A stretch of 64,000 nucleotides of DNA from JAJDUF01 sp965214295 (lineage in GTDB: Bacteria; Chloroflexota; UBA11872; UBA12225; JAJDUF01), in the NCBI GenBank assembly GCA_965214295.1, contig OZ243944.1, positions 3,286,001 to 3,350,000 of the forward strand, given 5' to 3'. The position numbers and the translations under genes were made by a program. Position 1 is the stretch's first letter, and each line of letters begins with the position of its first letter. Shown in pieces: positions 24,843-32,852 of this stretch. Below the pieces are notes generated by a model that ran no database searches, was not told where the DNA came from, and was given only the letters and a program-made list of their open reading frames with translations.

Positions 24843-25817
24843 ATGGCCGTGCAAATGGATGACTTTCGCTCCGTTGCGGAACGGGTTGTCGAGAATGTCG
24901 AGCGGGTGATTGTCGGGAAGCACTACGAGGTGCAGCTGGCGCTGATTGCCTTGATTTGCCGTGGCCATCTGTTGATCGAAGATGTGCCAGGCGTGGGCAA
25001 GACCACGCTGGCGAAGTCGCTGGCGCGCTCGCTTGGCTGCACGTTCAAGCGCATGCAGTTCACGCCGGACCTGCTACCGAGCGACGTGACCGGCGTTTCC
25101 ATCTACAACCAGAAGAGCGCGGAGTTCGAGTTCCGGCCCGGTCCGGTCATGGCGCAAATCGTCCTCGCCGATGAGGTGAACCGGGCAACGCCCAAAACGC
25201 AGTCGTCGCTGCTCGAAGCGATGGAGGAGAACCAGATCACGGTGGATGGGGTGACTCGTGCTTTGCCGGTGCCGTTCCTGGTGATGGCCACGCAGAATCC
25301 TATCGAGTATGAGGGCACCTTTCCGCTGCCGGAGGCGCAGCTGGACCGGTTTATGATGCGGTTGAGCTTGGGCTACCCGTCGGCGGCCGACGAGCTGGTG
25401 GTGCTTAGTGCCCAGCAACAGGTCCATCCACTGGATTCTCTGGAGCAGGTGGTATCGCTGGAAGACTTGCTTCAGCTGCAGCAGGAAGTACGCGGTGTGT
25501 ACGTGGACCGCCTGGTCTCCGAGTACATCGTGGCCGTCGTGACGGCGACGCGCGAGCATCAGGAGGTCTACCTCGGTGCTAGTCCCCGCGGCTCGCTGGC
25601 GCTCTACCGGGCGGCGCAGGCGCGGGCGATGATGTATGGCCGCGACTACGTGATCCCGGATGACGTGAAGGAGCTGGGTGAGCCGACGCTGGCACATCGC
25701 CTGATCGTCAGCCCGGCGGCACGCATCCGCAACGTTGATCCACGCCAGATCATCGAGGAGATCGTCGAGGCGGTGCCGGTGCCCGGCGCCGGTGCCGGCG
25801 CCGCTGCGCGTAGCTAG
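24843..25817 (+). CDS. MoxR-type AAA+ ATPase
   Basis: A 324-residue ATPase. Walker A EDVPGVGKTTLAKSLA (about 45-60), the FKRMQFTPDLLPSDVTG element, Walker B IVLADEVNRATPKTQSSLLEAMEE (about 107, around the central D-E), sensor MATQNPIEYEGTFPLPEAQLDRF and the lid domain VAVVTATREH, LGASPRGSLALYRAAQA. MoxR proteins act as chaperones for maturation of enzymes or surface complexes, usually encoded beside a DUF58 and a von Willebrand A protein; neither is here. The next gene is convergent. A GGGAG site precedes the ATG. Confidence 0.92.
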   Translation: MAVQMDDFRSVAERVVENVERVIVGKHYEVQLALIALICRGHLLIEDVPGVGKTTLAKSLARSLGCTFKRMQFTPDLLPSDVTGVSIYNQKSAEFEFRPGPVMAQIVLADEVNRATPKTQSSLLEAMEENQITVDGVTRALPVPFLVMATQNPIEYEGTFPLPEAQLDRFMMRLSLGYPSAADELVVLSAQQQVHPLDSLEQVVSLEDLLQLQQEVRGVYVDRLVSEYIVAVVTATREHQEVYLGASPRGSLALYRAAQARAMMYGRDYVIPDDVKELGEPTLAHRLIVSPAARIRNVDPRQIIEEIVEAVPVPGAGAGAAARS

Positions 25818-25830
25818 GGCGCTGGTGAAC

Positions 25831-25850
25831 GGGCGCAGCATGCTGCGCCC
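25831..25850. repeat. GGGCGCAGCATGCTGCGCCC palindrome, copy 2
   Basis: A perfect palindrome of the GGGCGCA family, followed by CCTAC, between the convergent moxR and Cas6-like genes. Confidence 0.8.
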
Positions 25851-25853
25851 CTA

Positions 25854-26840
25854 CTACTCCGGCGGTTGGAGGTGGTACCAGCCGTTGCCCTTGACGGTAT
25901 CCTTGCCCACATGCACGATGCTGCCCCAGAGGAGCAACGGTAGCAGCGCCCGCAGGGTGGCCCGCTCACCTTCCCAGGTGGCCTGGCCCATGAAGCCGCT
26001 TATCGGCGTGGTGCGCCGGAGGCGGCGGCTCGGACTCCACTGCTCCACCCAGGCGGTCCGGTCCGCTTGCAGCGTTATCGCGTCGGCGTAGGCGAGGAGT
26101 GTCTGGGGGTCGTCGCCGGGCAAGCCTGGCGTGTCGCCGGCGGCGAACGCTTGGGCGAGGACACGTAGGCGCTGCGCGAGGCGGGCAACCAACACGCGCG
26201 GCTGCGGAGCGCGCACCAACTGCCCACGCGCGATGAGCCGCGTTGGGGTGTGGAAGGTCAGCCGGACACTACCGCGCGCGTCGAGCGGCCAGTTTTGTGC
26301 TGCGGTGGTGACATGTGCTGCCGTGATGGCCAGCGTCGGTGACAGGTCGGGCTGCCGGTCGGGCTGCCGGTCGGAGGTCCAGAGCGCCTGGCGCTGGGCG
26401 GTGAACGGATTCTCGGCCAGCACGCGCAGTAACCGCACGCGGCTGCGCTGCCCGCGATACCGGGTTTCCCCGGCATGACGGGGCTGGGCATGACGGGGTT
26501 GCCGAGCGCCGATGCCGCCGGTCTGCCATTGCCGGACTGCGCCGATGAGATAGGGCGCGAGGTCGCGGGCAGCAGCGAAGAGGGTCAGGCCGAAGGTGAG
26601 GTGCTGCCCGGCGGCGTACTGCCCGGAGGCGGTGAGCGGCGGCTCGATTGTGTAGGGGCGCGGTAGCTGCCCGTCGGGTTCAGCCACAGAGAGCACAGGT
26701 CCTGGGTTGGTCTCGCGGTGCTGGCGCCACAGCGACTCGAATAGGGCGCCGCGCAGTGCCGCGCCGCGTGGCTCCGGGAGCGTGAGCGGCTGCAATGTCT
26801 CCAGCGTGAAGCGCAGCCGATACGCTGTGAATGGGGACAT
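25854..26840 (-). CDS. Cas6-like RAMP protein (CRISPR_Cas6 C-terminal type), orphan
   Basis: A 328-residue protein. The N terminus YRLRFTLETLQPLTLPEPRGAALRGALFE and the C-terminal part ISGFMGQATWEGE ... LLLWGSIVHVGKDTVKGNGWY match the layout of Cas6-type precrRNA endoribonucleases, where a glycine-rich HVGKxTxxGxGxY loop closes the second RRM-like fold. Central RLTFHTPTRLIARGQLV also fits. Cas6 cleaves repeat RNA; no CRISPR array or other cas gene is in this window, so it may serve a remote array or be a stand-alone homologue. At 26455-26500 the coding sequence carries a palindromic-repeat insertion (HAQPRHAGETR) and a 12-bp tandem duplication (RQPDRQPD). Confidence 0.75.
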   Translation of the reverse strand: MSPFTAYRLRFTLETLQPLTLPEPRGAALRGALFESLWRQHRETNPGPVLSVAEPDGQLPRPYTIEPPLTASGQYAAGQHLTFGLTLFAAARDLAPYLIGAVRQWQTGGIGARQPRHAQPRHAGETRYRGQRSRVRLLRVLAENPFTAQRQALWTSDRQPDRQPDLSPTLAITAAHVTTAAQNWPLDARGSVRLTFHTPTRLIARGQLVRAPQPRVLVARLAQRLRVLAQAFAAGDTPGLPGDDPQTLLAYADAITLQADRTAWVEQWSPSRRLRRTTPISGFMGQATWEGERATLRALLPLLLWGSIVHVGKDTVKGNGWYHLQPPE

Positions 26841-27013
26841 GGTGAGTGGCGAGTGACTTGTGCCGCACCTCCCGGCTCCCGCTCCACTTCCGGGGAGGGG
26901 AGAACCGCTGGCGCCAGCGGCAATCCAGGGGGCACCGAGATACGTGAGCGGCTCTCATTCTGGCACACTTCAGCAGGTAGCGGCCGCCGATGGCCGCGTG
27001 ACTGGCTAGGATT

Positions 27014-27334
27014 GTGTTTACTCCGCCTGCGAATCGCACCGTCGTTGCGGTCTTCCTACTGGTGGTCGTTGGCGCGTACCTCTGGCGTGGCCAGTGGCGC
27101 CGGCTGGTCGCGTGGCTCGGTATCGTGATTGTGGTGTACGGCTGCTTGCTGCTGCTGCGGGCGATCATCGCTTCGCAGGCGCTGAACCTCGTCGCGGTGG
27201 TGCTCTTTATGCTGCCGCTCTGCGATGGGGTGTGGCTGCTGCTCTCCGGCCGGCCGCTGTTCTTTCCGCGCCTGCTGCGTCCCGAAAAGCCGGTGGGTGG
27301 CGGGGATACGGCCGGCGGCCGCACACGCAAGTAG
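27014..27334 (+). CDS. Small membrane protein of unknown function
   Basis: A 106-residue protein starting at GTG, AGGA just upstream. Three hydrophobic helices: VVAVFLLVVVGAYLW, LVAWLGIVIVVYGCLLLL and LNLVAVVLFMLPLCDGVWLLL, with a basic C-terminal tail ending GGRTRK. No motif recognised. Divergent from the Cas6-like gene, with no operon partner on its strand. Confidence 0.65.
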   Translation: MFTPPANRTVVAVFLLVVVGAYLWRGQWRRLVAWLGIVIVVYGCLLLLRAIIASQALNLVAVVLFMLPLCDGVWLLLSGRPLFFPRLLRPEKPVGGGDTAGGRTRK

Positions 27335-27404
27335 CGCTCCGACTGTCGGGAGGCCACCTTGACCGAGTGGCCTCCTCAATGGACCTCCCGCTATGAAGGG
27401 GGAC

Positions 27405-27424
27405 GGGCGCAGCATGCTACGCCC
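27405..27424. repeat. GGGCGCAGCATGCTACGCCC palindrome, copy 3 (one mismatch)
   Basis: A member of the GGGCGCA family, one base from perfect symmetry, between convergent genes. Confidence 0.7.
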
Positions 27425-27476
27425 CTACGCCGCGGCCCGTACCGACCCTTGTGTGGGATCAGGGAGGGGGTTGTGC

Positions 27477-29147
27477 CTAGCCGCCGGGTAGCAGCCAGCG
27501 CAGGTTCGGTGGGACGAGGATGCGTAAGTGCCACTGGACGCTGTCGTCAGTGAAGAGGGAGGCGACCATGGTATCCACCGGGGCGTAGTCGTCGGTGAGG
27601 ACTAGGCTCGGTCCTTGCTGTAGCCAACGCTGCCGGTCGGCCTCCGCCATGACGAACGTGGTCCGCTCGCGGAGGAGCGCGTGGGTTTGATGGGGGCGGA
27701 ACTGCGAGAAGTCTATGGGCCGGCGGGACGCGGCTACGACAAAGGTGGCGCGGGCATATCCGGACTCGCGTAGCTCGCGCTCAAGCTCGGAATGGATTTC
27801 TTCGGCGTTCCCATTAGCCGGTTCCCGCTCCTCGATGTAGTAGGGGAAGGGGATGTCGGCGTCTTGCCCCAGAATGTAGACGTGGGGGTAGATGGACTCC
27901 AATGTGTACACAAAGGCGCGCAGAAATCTACTCGGCCGGAGCTTATCAATGATGTTGGCCAGATAGATGCCGTCGTCGCTCAGGAGGTCCTGAAGCTGCC
28001 GGCTGAACTCCAGGGTGGTGAGGTGGTAAGGGACGGAATAGTCGTTGAAGGCGTCGCCGACAATGAGGTCGTACTGATCATGCCGAACGTGGTTGACGGC
28101 CATCCGCGCGTCCTCGTTGTAGGTTACGATGTTGGTGGTGGGGCTGAGTCCCAGCTCCTCCCGCACTACCGCCGTTACACCGGGGTCAATCTCGATGACC
28201 TCAACCGATGCCTGGGGATACCGGCTTTCCAGGTGGATGGGCACGGTGTAGCCGCCGCCGCCGATGAAGAGGGCGCGAAAGGCGGGGTTGCGCTGGGCTA
28301 GGTACTGAGCCGTCTCGGCGAAGATGCGGGTGTAGGGATAGGTGAGCGTATCGGGTTGGCCGATGACATTGTAGCTGTGTATGAGGTGGTCGAGTTTGAG
28401 TTCCCGCGCCGGGCTGTCGATTTCATGCAAAGGAGTGACTCGGATGCAGTAGTAGCTGCTCTCGACGAGGCAGGGACCTTCGCGGAGATGCGGTTGGAGC
28501 GTGTATCCGGCGAGTGCGAGGGTGGGGATGAGGACGATGGCCGCTGCCAGACGCTGCCGGAGCAGGCTGCCCATGGTGAGTGCCAGCGCCAGCAGCACGA
28601 ATCCCACGAGTAGTACGACGTGACGGGTGCCAATCGCCGGGATCAGCACAAAGCCGGTGATGTAGACGCCGAGGATGCTGCCGGCGGTGGACACTGCGTA
28701 GAGCCGCCCCACGGTCCCGCCGGCTTGACCGAGGTCCGTCAGGGCTTGCTTGACGGCCAGCGGTGTTACCATGCCGAGGATGCAGCTGGGTAAGAAGAAC
28801 AGCGCGGCATTCACCGCGAGGATGTGCGGCACCAGGGGCAGGTAGTTGAGGAGCGGCGGTAGCACCGGCAGGAGGGCGAGCACGGCAAAGCTCAACAGGC
28901 TGGCGCCGAGCAGGGTGAGGCCGAGGGTGCTGGCCGGGGGAAAACGGTCGGCGAGCCGGCCGCCGAGGTAGTTGCCGACGGAAATACCGGCGAGCACGAT
29001 GCCGATGATGCTGGTCCAGGTGTAGATCGAGACACCGATTTGCGGCGCCAGCAGGCGACCGGCGACGATCTCAAGGACGAGAATGCCGGCGCTGGCGAGA
29101 AAGACGATGACGTAGAGCCGGGTGGACCGGAGGGCGGGGTTGCTCAT
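27477..29147 (-). CDS. Fused membrane transporter-like / spermidine synthase-like protein
   Basis: A 556-residue protein. The N-terminal ~215 residues hold about six transmembrane helices with the family hallmark EIVAGRLLAPQIG, GISVGNYLGGRLADRFPP and MVTPLAVKQALTD. The C-terminal ~300 residues form a Rossmann aminopropyltransferase-like domain: LFIGGGGYTVPIHLE (glycine motif), VIEIDPGVTAVVRE (acidic loop), YNEDARMAVNH and YDLIVGDAFNDYSVPYHL. Such fused proteins are widespread but their reaction is mostly unproven; polyamine synthesis is an inference. A half-size relative of its membrane part lies upstream at 30099. Confidence 0.85.
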   Translation of the reverse strand: MSNPALRSTRLYVIVFLASAGILVLEIVAGRLLAPQIGVSIYTWTSIIGIVLAGISVGNYLGGRLADRFPPASTLGLTLLGASLLSFAVLALLPVLPPLLNYLPLVPHILAVNAALFFLPSCILGMVTPLAVKQALTDLGQAGGTVGRLYAVSTAGSILGVYITGFVLIPAIGTRHVVLLVGFVLLALALTMGSLLRQRLAAAIVLIPTLALAGYTLQPHLREGPCLVESSYYCIRVTPLHEIDSPARELKLDHLIHSYNVIGQPDTLTYPYTRIFAETAQYLAQRNPAFRALFIGGGGYTVPIHLESRYPQASVEVIEIDPGVTAVVREELGLSPTTNIVTYNEDARMAVNHVRHDQYDLIVGDAFNDYSVPYHLTTLEFSRQLQDLLSDDGIYLANIIDKLRPSRFLRAFVYTLESIYPHVYILGQDADIPFPYYIEEREPANGNAEEIHSELERELRESGYARATFVVAASRRPIDFSQFRPHQTHALLRERTTFVMAEADRQRWLQQGPSLVLTDDYAPVDTMVASLFTDDSVQWHLRILVPPNLRWLLPGG

Positions 29148-29459
29148 GGCGCTGTCCGTGCTCGCCGCAGTGTCGGCGATGACCTACCAGGTCTGTGCCA
29201 CCGAACCCATTTGCTTGTGTGCTGCTGGCTGGTCACTTTAGCTCCGTCGGATGGTGCCCCCTGACGCGCCGAAAGCACACCACCCCTCCCGTCATCGTCG
29301 TGCGTCATCGCGTCCGCATCCTACACCGCCCTGTCCACGCACGCCGCGTCTAGCAGCCGCTATCGTGAAGGCCAGCGTAGGAGCTGGCTCCTGCCGACGC
29401 GGCTGGCGCCGGAGGTGTCTCCCGGCCTTGACACCAGTGAGGATATCCTGGGGGATAGC
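29148..29459. other. 312-bp gene-free gap
   Basis: Upstream of the spermidine-synthase-like gene. I see no coding frame, RNA gene or clear repeat here; a promoter for the downstream gene is expected but not identified. Confidence 0.4.
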
Positions 29460-29702
29460 TCACACGGCTAGAGGGGACATGTGGGGCGAGGGCGAGGCAG
29501 CGAGAGCGCGGCTCACCAAGTCTTGGCCTTGAGCGATACGCTGCGACCGACCGGCGTTGTCTTCGACGCCCAGCAGTAGGTCCAAGGCAGCGGCACAGCC
29601 CTGCTGCCGCACAATCGCGGCGACGGCCCGTAGCGCCGCTGCTTCCGTCTCGAAGTCCGCGACTATGCTGCGGGACGATAACGACCATAGCTCGTAGTTC
29701 AT
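29460..29702 (-). CDS. Small conserved-looking protein (NYELW type)
   Basis: An 80-residue protein, MNYELWSLSSRSIVADFET followed by EAAALRAVAAIVRQQGCAAALDLLLG and VEDNAGRSQRIAQGQDLVSRAL. From memory, small NYELW-type proteins recur in Chloroflexota; I cannot verify this here. No signal peptide or membrane segment. It starts 18 bases after the true reading frame end of the preceding small gene, so the two form a pair. The function is unknown; the size and pairing would be compatible with an antitoxin, which is only a guess. Confidence 0.6.
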   Translation of the reverse strand: MNYELWSLSSRSIVADFETEAAALRAVAAIVRQQGCAAALDLLLGVEDNAGRSQRIAQGQDLVSRALAASPSPHMSPLAV

Positions 29703-29720
29703 GAGCTTAGTATAGCCTTC

Positions 29721-30041
29721 TCACGCCGGGATCACCGCTACGACGCAGTGCAGCAAGTAGGCCGGATCGCCTCATAGCGTATGGTGGCCGCGACTGCGCC
29801 GTAGTGTGCGCTCGCTCCGTATGGGAGCCTGGTCAGGAATGTCGAGCCGAGCGATGAACTGCCCCAGGAATGGGTAATCTTGCGCCTTGTTCCGGGCTTG
29901 CCGTTCTGTAGCGTACACCGAGATGCCATCCCAGAGACGGCGATGAGTCTCACTGCGCGGCGGCCTCCCTTGGGCCGCGTCCGAAAGAAAGTCCTCCAGC
30001 AAGGGCGGGTTTGTCTGCACAATCCGATAGAACGTAGCCAC
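29721..30041 (-). pseudogene. Small YRIVQTNPP-type gene with premature TGA
   Basis: The GTG start gives ATFYRIVQTNPPLLEDFLS ... RLWDGISVYATERQARNKA ... ERTLRRSRGHHTL, then TGA at 29772-29774. Past it the same frame stays open and meaningful: GDPAYLLHCVVAVIPA, stopping at 29721. The expected residue at the TGA is tryptophan (HTL-W-GDP), one base from TGG. So an originally ~106-residue protein has lost its last 17 residues by one substitution. The shortened product might still be made. Confidence 0.65.
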
Positions 30042-30098
30042 CGCACCCTGCGTTTACTGACTACCGACCACTGATCCCTGGCCTCGGCGTGCGGTAGC

Positions 30099-30746
30099 TC
30101 ATGGCGCTGTCCGCTGGTCGCTTGCCATTGACAGTTGGCCGCCGCGGATGCCCCGGCCGTGGAGCAGGTTGCCGAGCAGCGCACCCAAGAGGAACAGGAC
30201 CGCCGCGACCATCACCACGATGAGGCGCGTGCCGAAGTGGGCGATGAGGACAAACCCGGTAAGGTACACGCCGACCAGGCTGCCGGCGGTGGAGACGGCA
30301 TAGACGCGACCGACGAGGCCGCCAGCGTGGTCGAGGTCCGTCAGCGCCTGCTTGACCACGAGCGGTGTCACCATGCCCAAGATACAGCCGGGGAGGAAGA
30401 AGATCACCGCGGTGAGCAGGAGAATGCGTGGGACGAGCGGGAGCCAGAGGGTGAAGGGCGGCAGCACACTGACCAGCGCGAGGGTGACAAAGCTCGTCAC
30501 GCTGGCGGCGACTAGCGTCAGCCCGAGCACGGAAGGCCCAGGGTAGCGGTCGGCGAGCCGGCCACCGAGGAAGTTGCCGATGCTGATGCCGGCGAGGATG
30601 ACGCCGATGACGCTCGTCCAGGTGTAGAGCGAGACGCCGATATAGGGCGCCAGGAGCCGGCCGGCCACTAGCTCGATCACCAGCGTACAGCCACTCGCGA
30701 TAAAGGCGATGGCGTACAGGCGGGCCATGTTCAGAACTGCATGCAT
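30099..30746 (-). CDS. Membrane half of a spermidine-synthase-like transporter fusion
   Basis: A 215-residue protein; ATG 30746 has GAGGAG ten bases upstream. It is homologous to the first ~215 residues of the fusion protein at 27477 (VIELVAGRLLAPYIGVSLYTWTS, GISIGNFLGGRLADRYPG, GMVTPLVVKQALTDLD) with six predicted helices, but the aminopropyltransferase half is missing. The frame ends in low-complexity sequence (GGTAGTCAGTAAACG follows nearby), suggesting truncation by repeat-associated rearrangement. It may also be a genuine stand-alone half, as split forms occur. Confidence 0.75.
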   Translation of the reverse strand: MHAVLNMARLYAIAFIASGCTLVIELVAGRLLAPYIGVSLYTWTSVIGVILAGISIGNFLGGRLADRYPGPSVLGLTLVAASVTSFVTLALVSVLPPFTLWLPLVPRILLLTAVIFFLPGCILGMVTPLVVKQALTDLDHAGGLVGRVYAVSTAGSLVGVYLTGFVLIAHFGTRLIVVMVAAVLFLLGALLGNLLHGRGIRGGQLSMASDQRTAP

Positions 30747-30920
30747 GTCCGGCTGACTCCTCGGAAAATCCTTAGCACCGCGTTGCACGGAGCGCCGTCC
30801 GCATAGCGTGCGAGAGTCTACCCCGCGCAGCCAGGCGGCAGTCAGAGAATTGGGAGAGGACAAGCAGTGAGTTTAACCGGCCACTCACGACTCAGTAAAG
30901 CCGGAAACGTTAGCGCGACG

Positions 30921-31946
30921 TTAAATCGCGCGGTCGGTGTCAGCGACGCGCGGTGTCGTGTGCTGCACGAGCAGGGCGGCCAGGTCGGTGGCGGTGCGGG
31001 GGACGGGCGCCGATGGTGGGAGCAGCCCTTTGGCGCGTAGCTGCCGGTAGGCGCTGACCACGATGGGTTGGAGCAGCCTGGCCCCGCGGAGCAGCGGCTC
31101 ATCGGCGAGGACTACATCGGGGCGGCCTGCCGCGAGCAGCCGGCCTTGGCGCAGCACTATGACGTGGTCGGCCCAGGCGAGCGCCAACTCTACGTCGTGG
31201 GTGGAGATGACAATGCTCCGGCCGGTGCGGTGGAGCGTATCGAGTAGGTCGAGGACCCGGGTGGTCATCTCGGGGTCGAGGCCGGCCGTCGGCTCGTCGG
31301 CGATGATGACGTCCGGCTCCATCACCAGCACGCCGGCGATGGCGACGCGCTTCTTCTGGCCATAGCTGAGGAGGTGCGTGGGACGGTCGGCGAGGTCCGT
31401 TAGGTCAGTGTCGCGGATGACCTGCTCCACCTTGGCGCGTACCCGCTGCTCGGACCAGCCCAGGTTCAGTGGACCAAAGGAGATGTCCTGCCGGACGTTG
31501 GCGGCGAAAAGCTGCGAATCCGGGTCCTGGAACACCAATCCGACGCAGCGGCGTAGCTCGCGGAGGGCGTGGCGGTCGTAGCCGATTGGCTGGCCGCTCA
31601 GGGTGAGAGTGCCGGCGGTGGGTTGCAGAATGCCGTTGAAGTGCAGGAAGAGGGTGGTTTTGCCGCAGCCGTTGGCGCCCAGGATAGCGACGCGGCGGCC
31701 GGCTGGCAGTGCCAGCGACAGGTCGCGCAGCGCCACGGTGCCGTCCGGGTAGGTGAAGGTGACGCCCTCGGCTGCCAGCACAGGCGGTGCGTCAATGGTC
31801 GTGGCGGCCGGCTGATGGGCGGCCGGATTGGCGCCGTTGCGGCGCTCTGCCAACGGCGGCTCTTGTGTGCGCTGCGGGTCCTCGCGGAGTGCCGGCCCCG
31901 GTGGGCAGGTCCCGACGTTGTGATCCCGGCTCATGACATTCTCCAT
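30921..31946 (-). CDS. cbiO: Cobalt/nickel ECF-type ABC transporter ATPase CbiO
   Basis: A 341-residue ATPase whose ATG shares one base with the CbiQ stop (TGATG). After a ~45-residue proline-rich extension come the ABC elements: Walker A VAILGANGCGKTTLFL (about 86), Q-loop LVFQDPDSQLFA, a signature segment HLLSYGQKKRVAIAGVL (SYGQ in place of SGGQ, normal for this family) and Walker B VIIADEPTAGLDPE, then the H-loop VISTHDVELAL. It powers uptake by the CbiMNQ membrane complex. Last gene of cbiM-cbiN-cbiQ-cbiO. Confidence 0.93.
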   Translation of the reverse strand: MENVMSRDHNVGTCPPGPALREDPQRTQEPPLAERRNGANPAAHQPAATTIDAPPVLAAEGVTFTYPDGTVALRDLSLALPAGRRVAILGANGCGKTTLFLHFNGILQPTAGTLTLSGQPIGYDRHALRELRRCVGLVFQDPDSQLFAANVRQDISFGPLNLGWSEQRVRAKVEQVIRDTDLTDLADRPTHLLSYGQKKRVAIAGVLVMEPDVIIADEPTAGLDPEMTTRVLDLLDTLHRTGRSIVISTHDVELALAWADHVIVLRQGRLLAAGRPDVVLADEPLLRGARLLQPIVVSAYRQLRAKGLLPPSAPVPRTATDLAALLVQHTTPRVADTDRAI

Positions 31947-32725
31947 CACCAGGTTGCGACGGTGGCCAAAAGCAGGACGCTCTCGGCGCCAGCGATGACG
32001 AGTAGGTTGCGCGGAGACCACGCCGGCTGCGCCGTGAGCACACGCAACTCCCCGGTATAGCCGCGAGCGGTCAGCGCGGTGAACAGCGCCGCGGCGCGGG
32101 CCTGCGAGCGCAGGTAGAGGTTGGCGGCGAGCATTCCCGCCGAACGGAGCGAGCGCCGCCAGTTGCTGTAGCCGAGGCGGGCGTTCTGGGCGATATACAT
32201 GGCCTGCGCGGTCTCGATGAAGACGAAGATGAACCGATACATGAGTACCATCAGCTCGATGAACAACTGAGGCACACGCCACTTCCGTAGCTGGTCGGTA
32301 ATGTCCACCATCGGCGTCGTGAGTGCGAGCGACAACATGCTGGCTACGCAGGCGAATGATACCGACGCGACCTGCGCGGCTCGCTCCAGGCCGCTCCAGG
32401 TTGCGCCGAGGTGCCAGGGTCCGACGGGGAGCGCGACCAGCGTGCCGGGGGCGGCCGGGTCCACGGACATGACTGCGAGCGTGAGCACGCCGAGCACGAT
32501 GAAGCCGGCCGGCAGGCGGATGAAGTACCAGAAGGCCCGGAGCGGAATGCCGGCCACGCCGACAACGGCGACGGTGGCGAACGCGAGCGCCAGGAGGGCG
32601 ACTACCGGCGAGCCGGCGACGAGGCAGATCAGGATGGTGAGACCGGCAAAGAGTATCTTCTCGGCCGGATGCGTGGTCCGCAGCCGATTGTGGTAGGCAT
32701 AGAGATCAATGGGAAAGGGATGCAT
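31946..32725 (-). CDS. cbiQ: Cobalt/nickel ECF transporter transmembrane protein CbiQ
   Basis: A 259-residue T-component with five to six transmembrane helices (ILFAGLTILICLVAGSPVVALLAL, and others). The coupling-helix region has QNARLGYSNWRRSLRSAGM and AALFTALTARGYTG, equivalent to the two A-R-G-type motifs that contact the ATPase. It lies between cbiN and cbiO, overlapping the latter by one base. The binding site is weak. A palindromic repeat sits in the 127-bp gap between cbiN and cbiQ. Confidence 0.9.
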   Translation of the reverse strand: MHPFPIDLYAYHNRLRTTHPAEKILFAGLTILICLVAGSPVVALLALAFATVAVVGVAGIPLRAFWYFIRLPAGFIVLGVLTLAVMSVDPAAPGTLVALPVGPWHLGATWSGLERAAQVASVSFACVASMLSLALTTPMVDITDQLRKWRVPQLFIELMVLMYRFIFVFIETAQAMYIAQNARLGYSNWRRSLRSAGMLAANLYLRSQARAAALFTALTARGYTGELRVLTAQPAWSPRNLLVIAGAESVLLLATVATW

Positions 32726-32800
32726 GTTTGCTGCTCACTGTTGGCAGTGCGCGGTCACTGCTCCGGACGTATCCGAGAATCGTGGGGGACTCACCCCCGG

Positions 32801-32827
32801 CCCCCGCTCCAACATTTGGAGCGGGGG
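32801..32827. repeat. CCCCCGCTCC-aacattt-GGAGCGGGGG hairpin repeat
   Basis: A 10-bp perfect stem preceded by ACTCACCCCCGGC; member of the CTCACCCCCCGGCCCC family. It lies inside the cbi operon, between cbiN and cbiQ, where it could stabilise or attenuate the message. Confidence 0.75.
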
Positions 32828-32852
32828 CGTGTGCCGCCCGGCATACTCGTCG

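Noticed and set aside
29721..29774. General recoding of TGA as tryptophan
   Set aside because: Other genes in the window end at TGA in the expected places (for example the ankyrin and Uma2 genes), so this is a local mutation.
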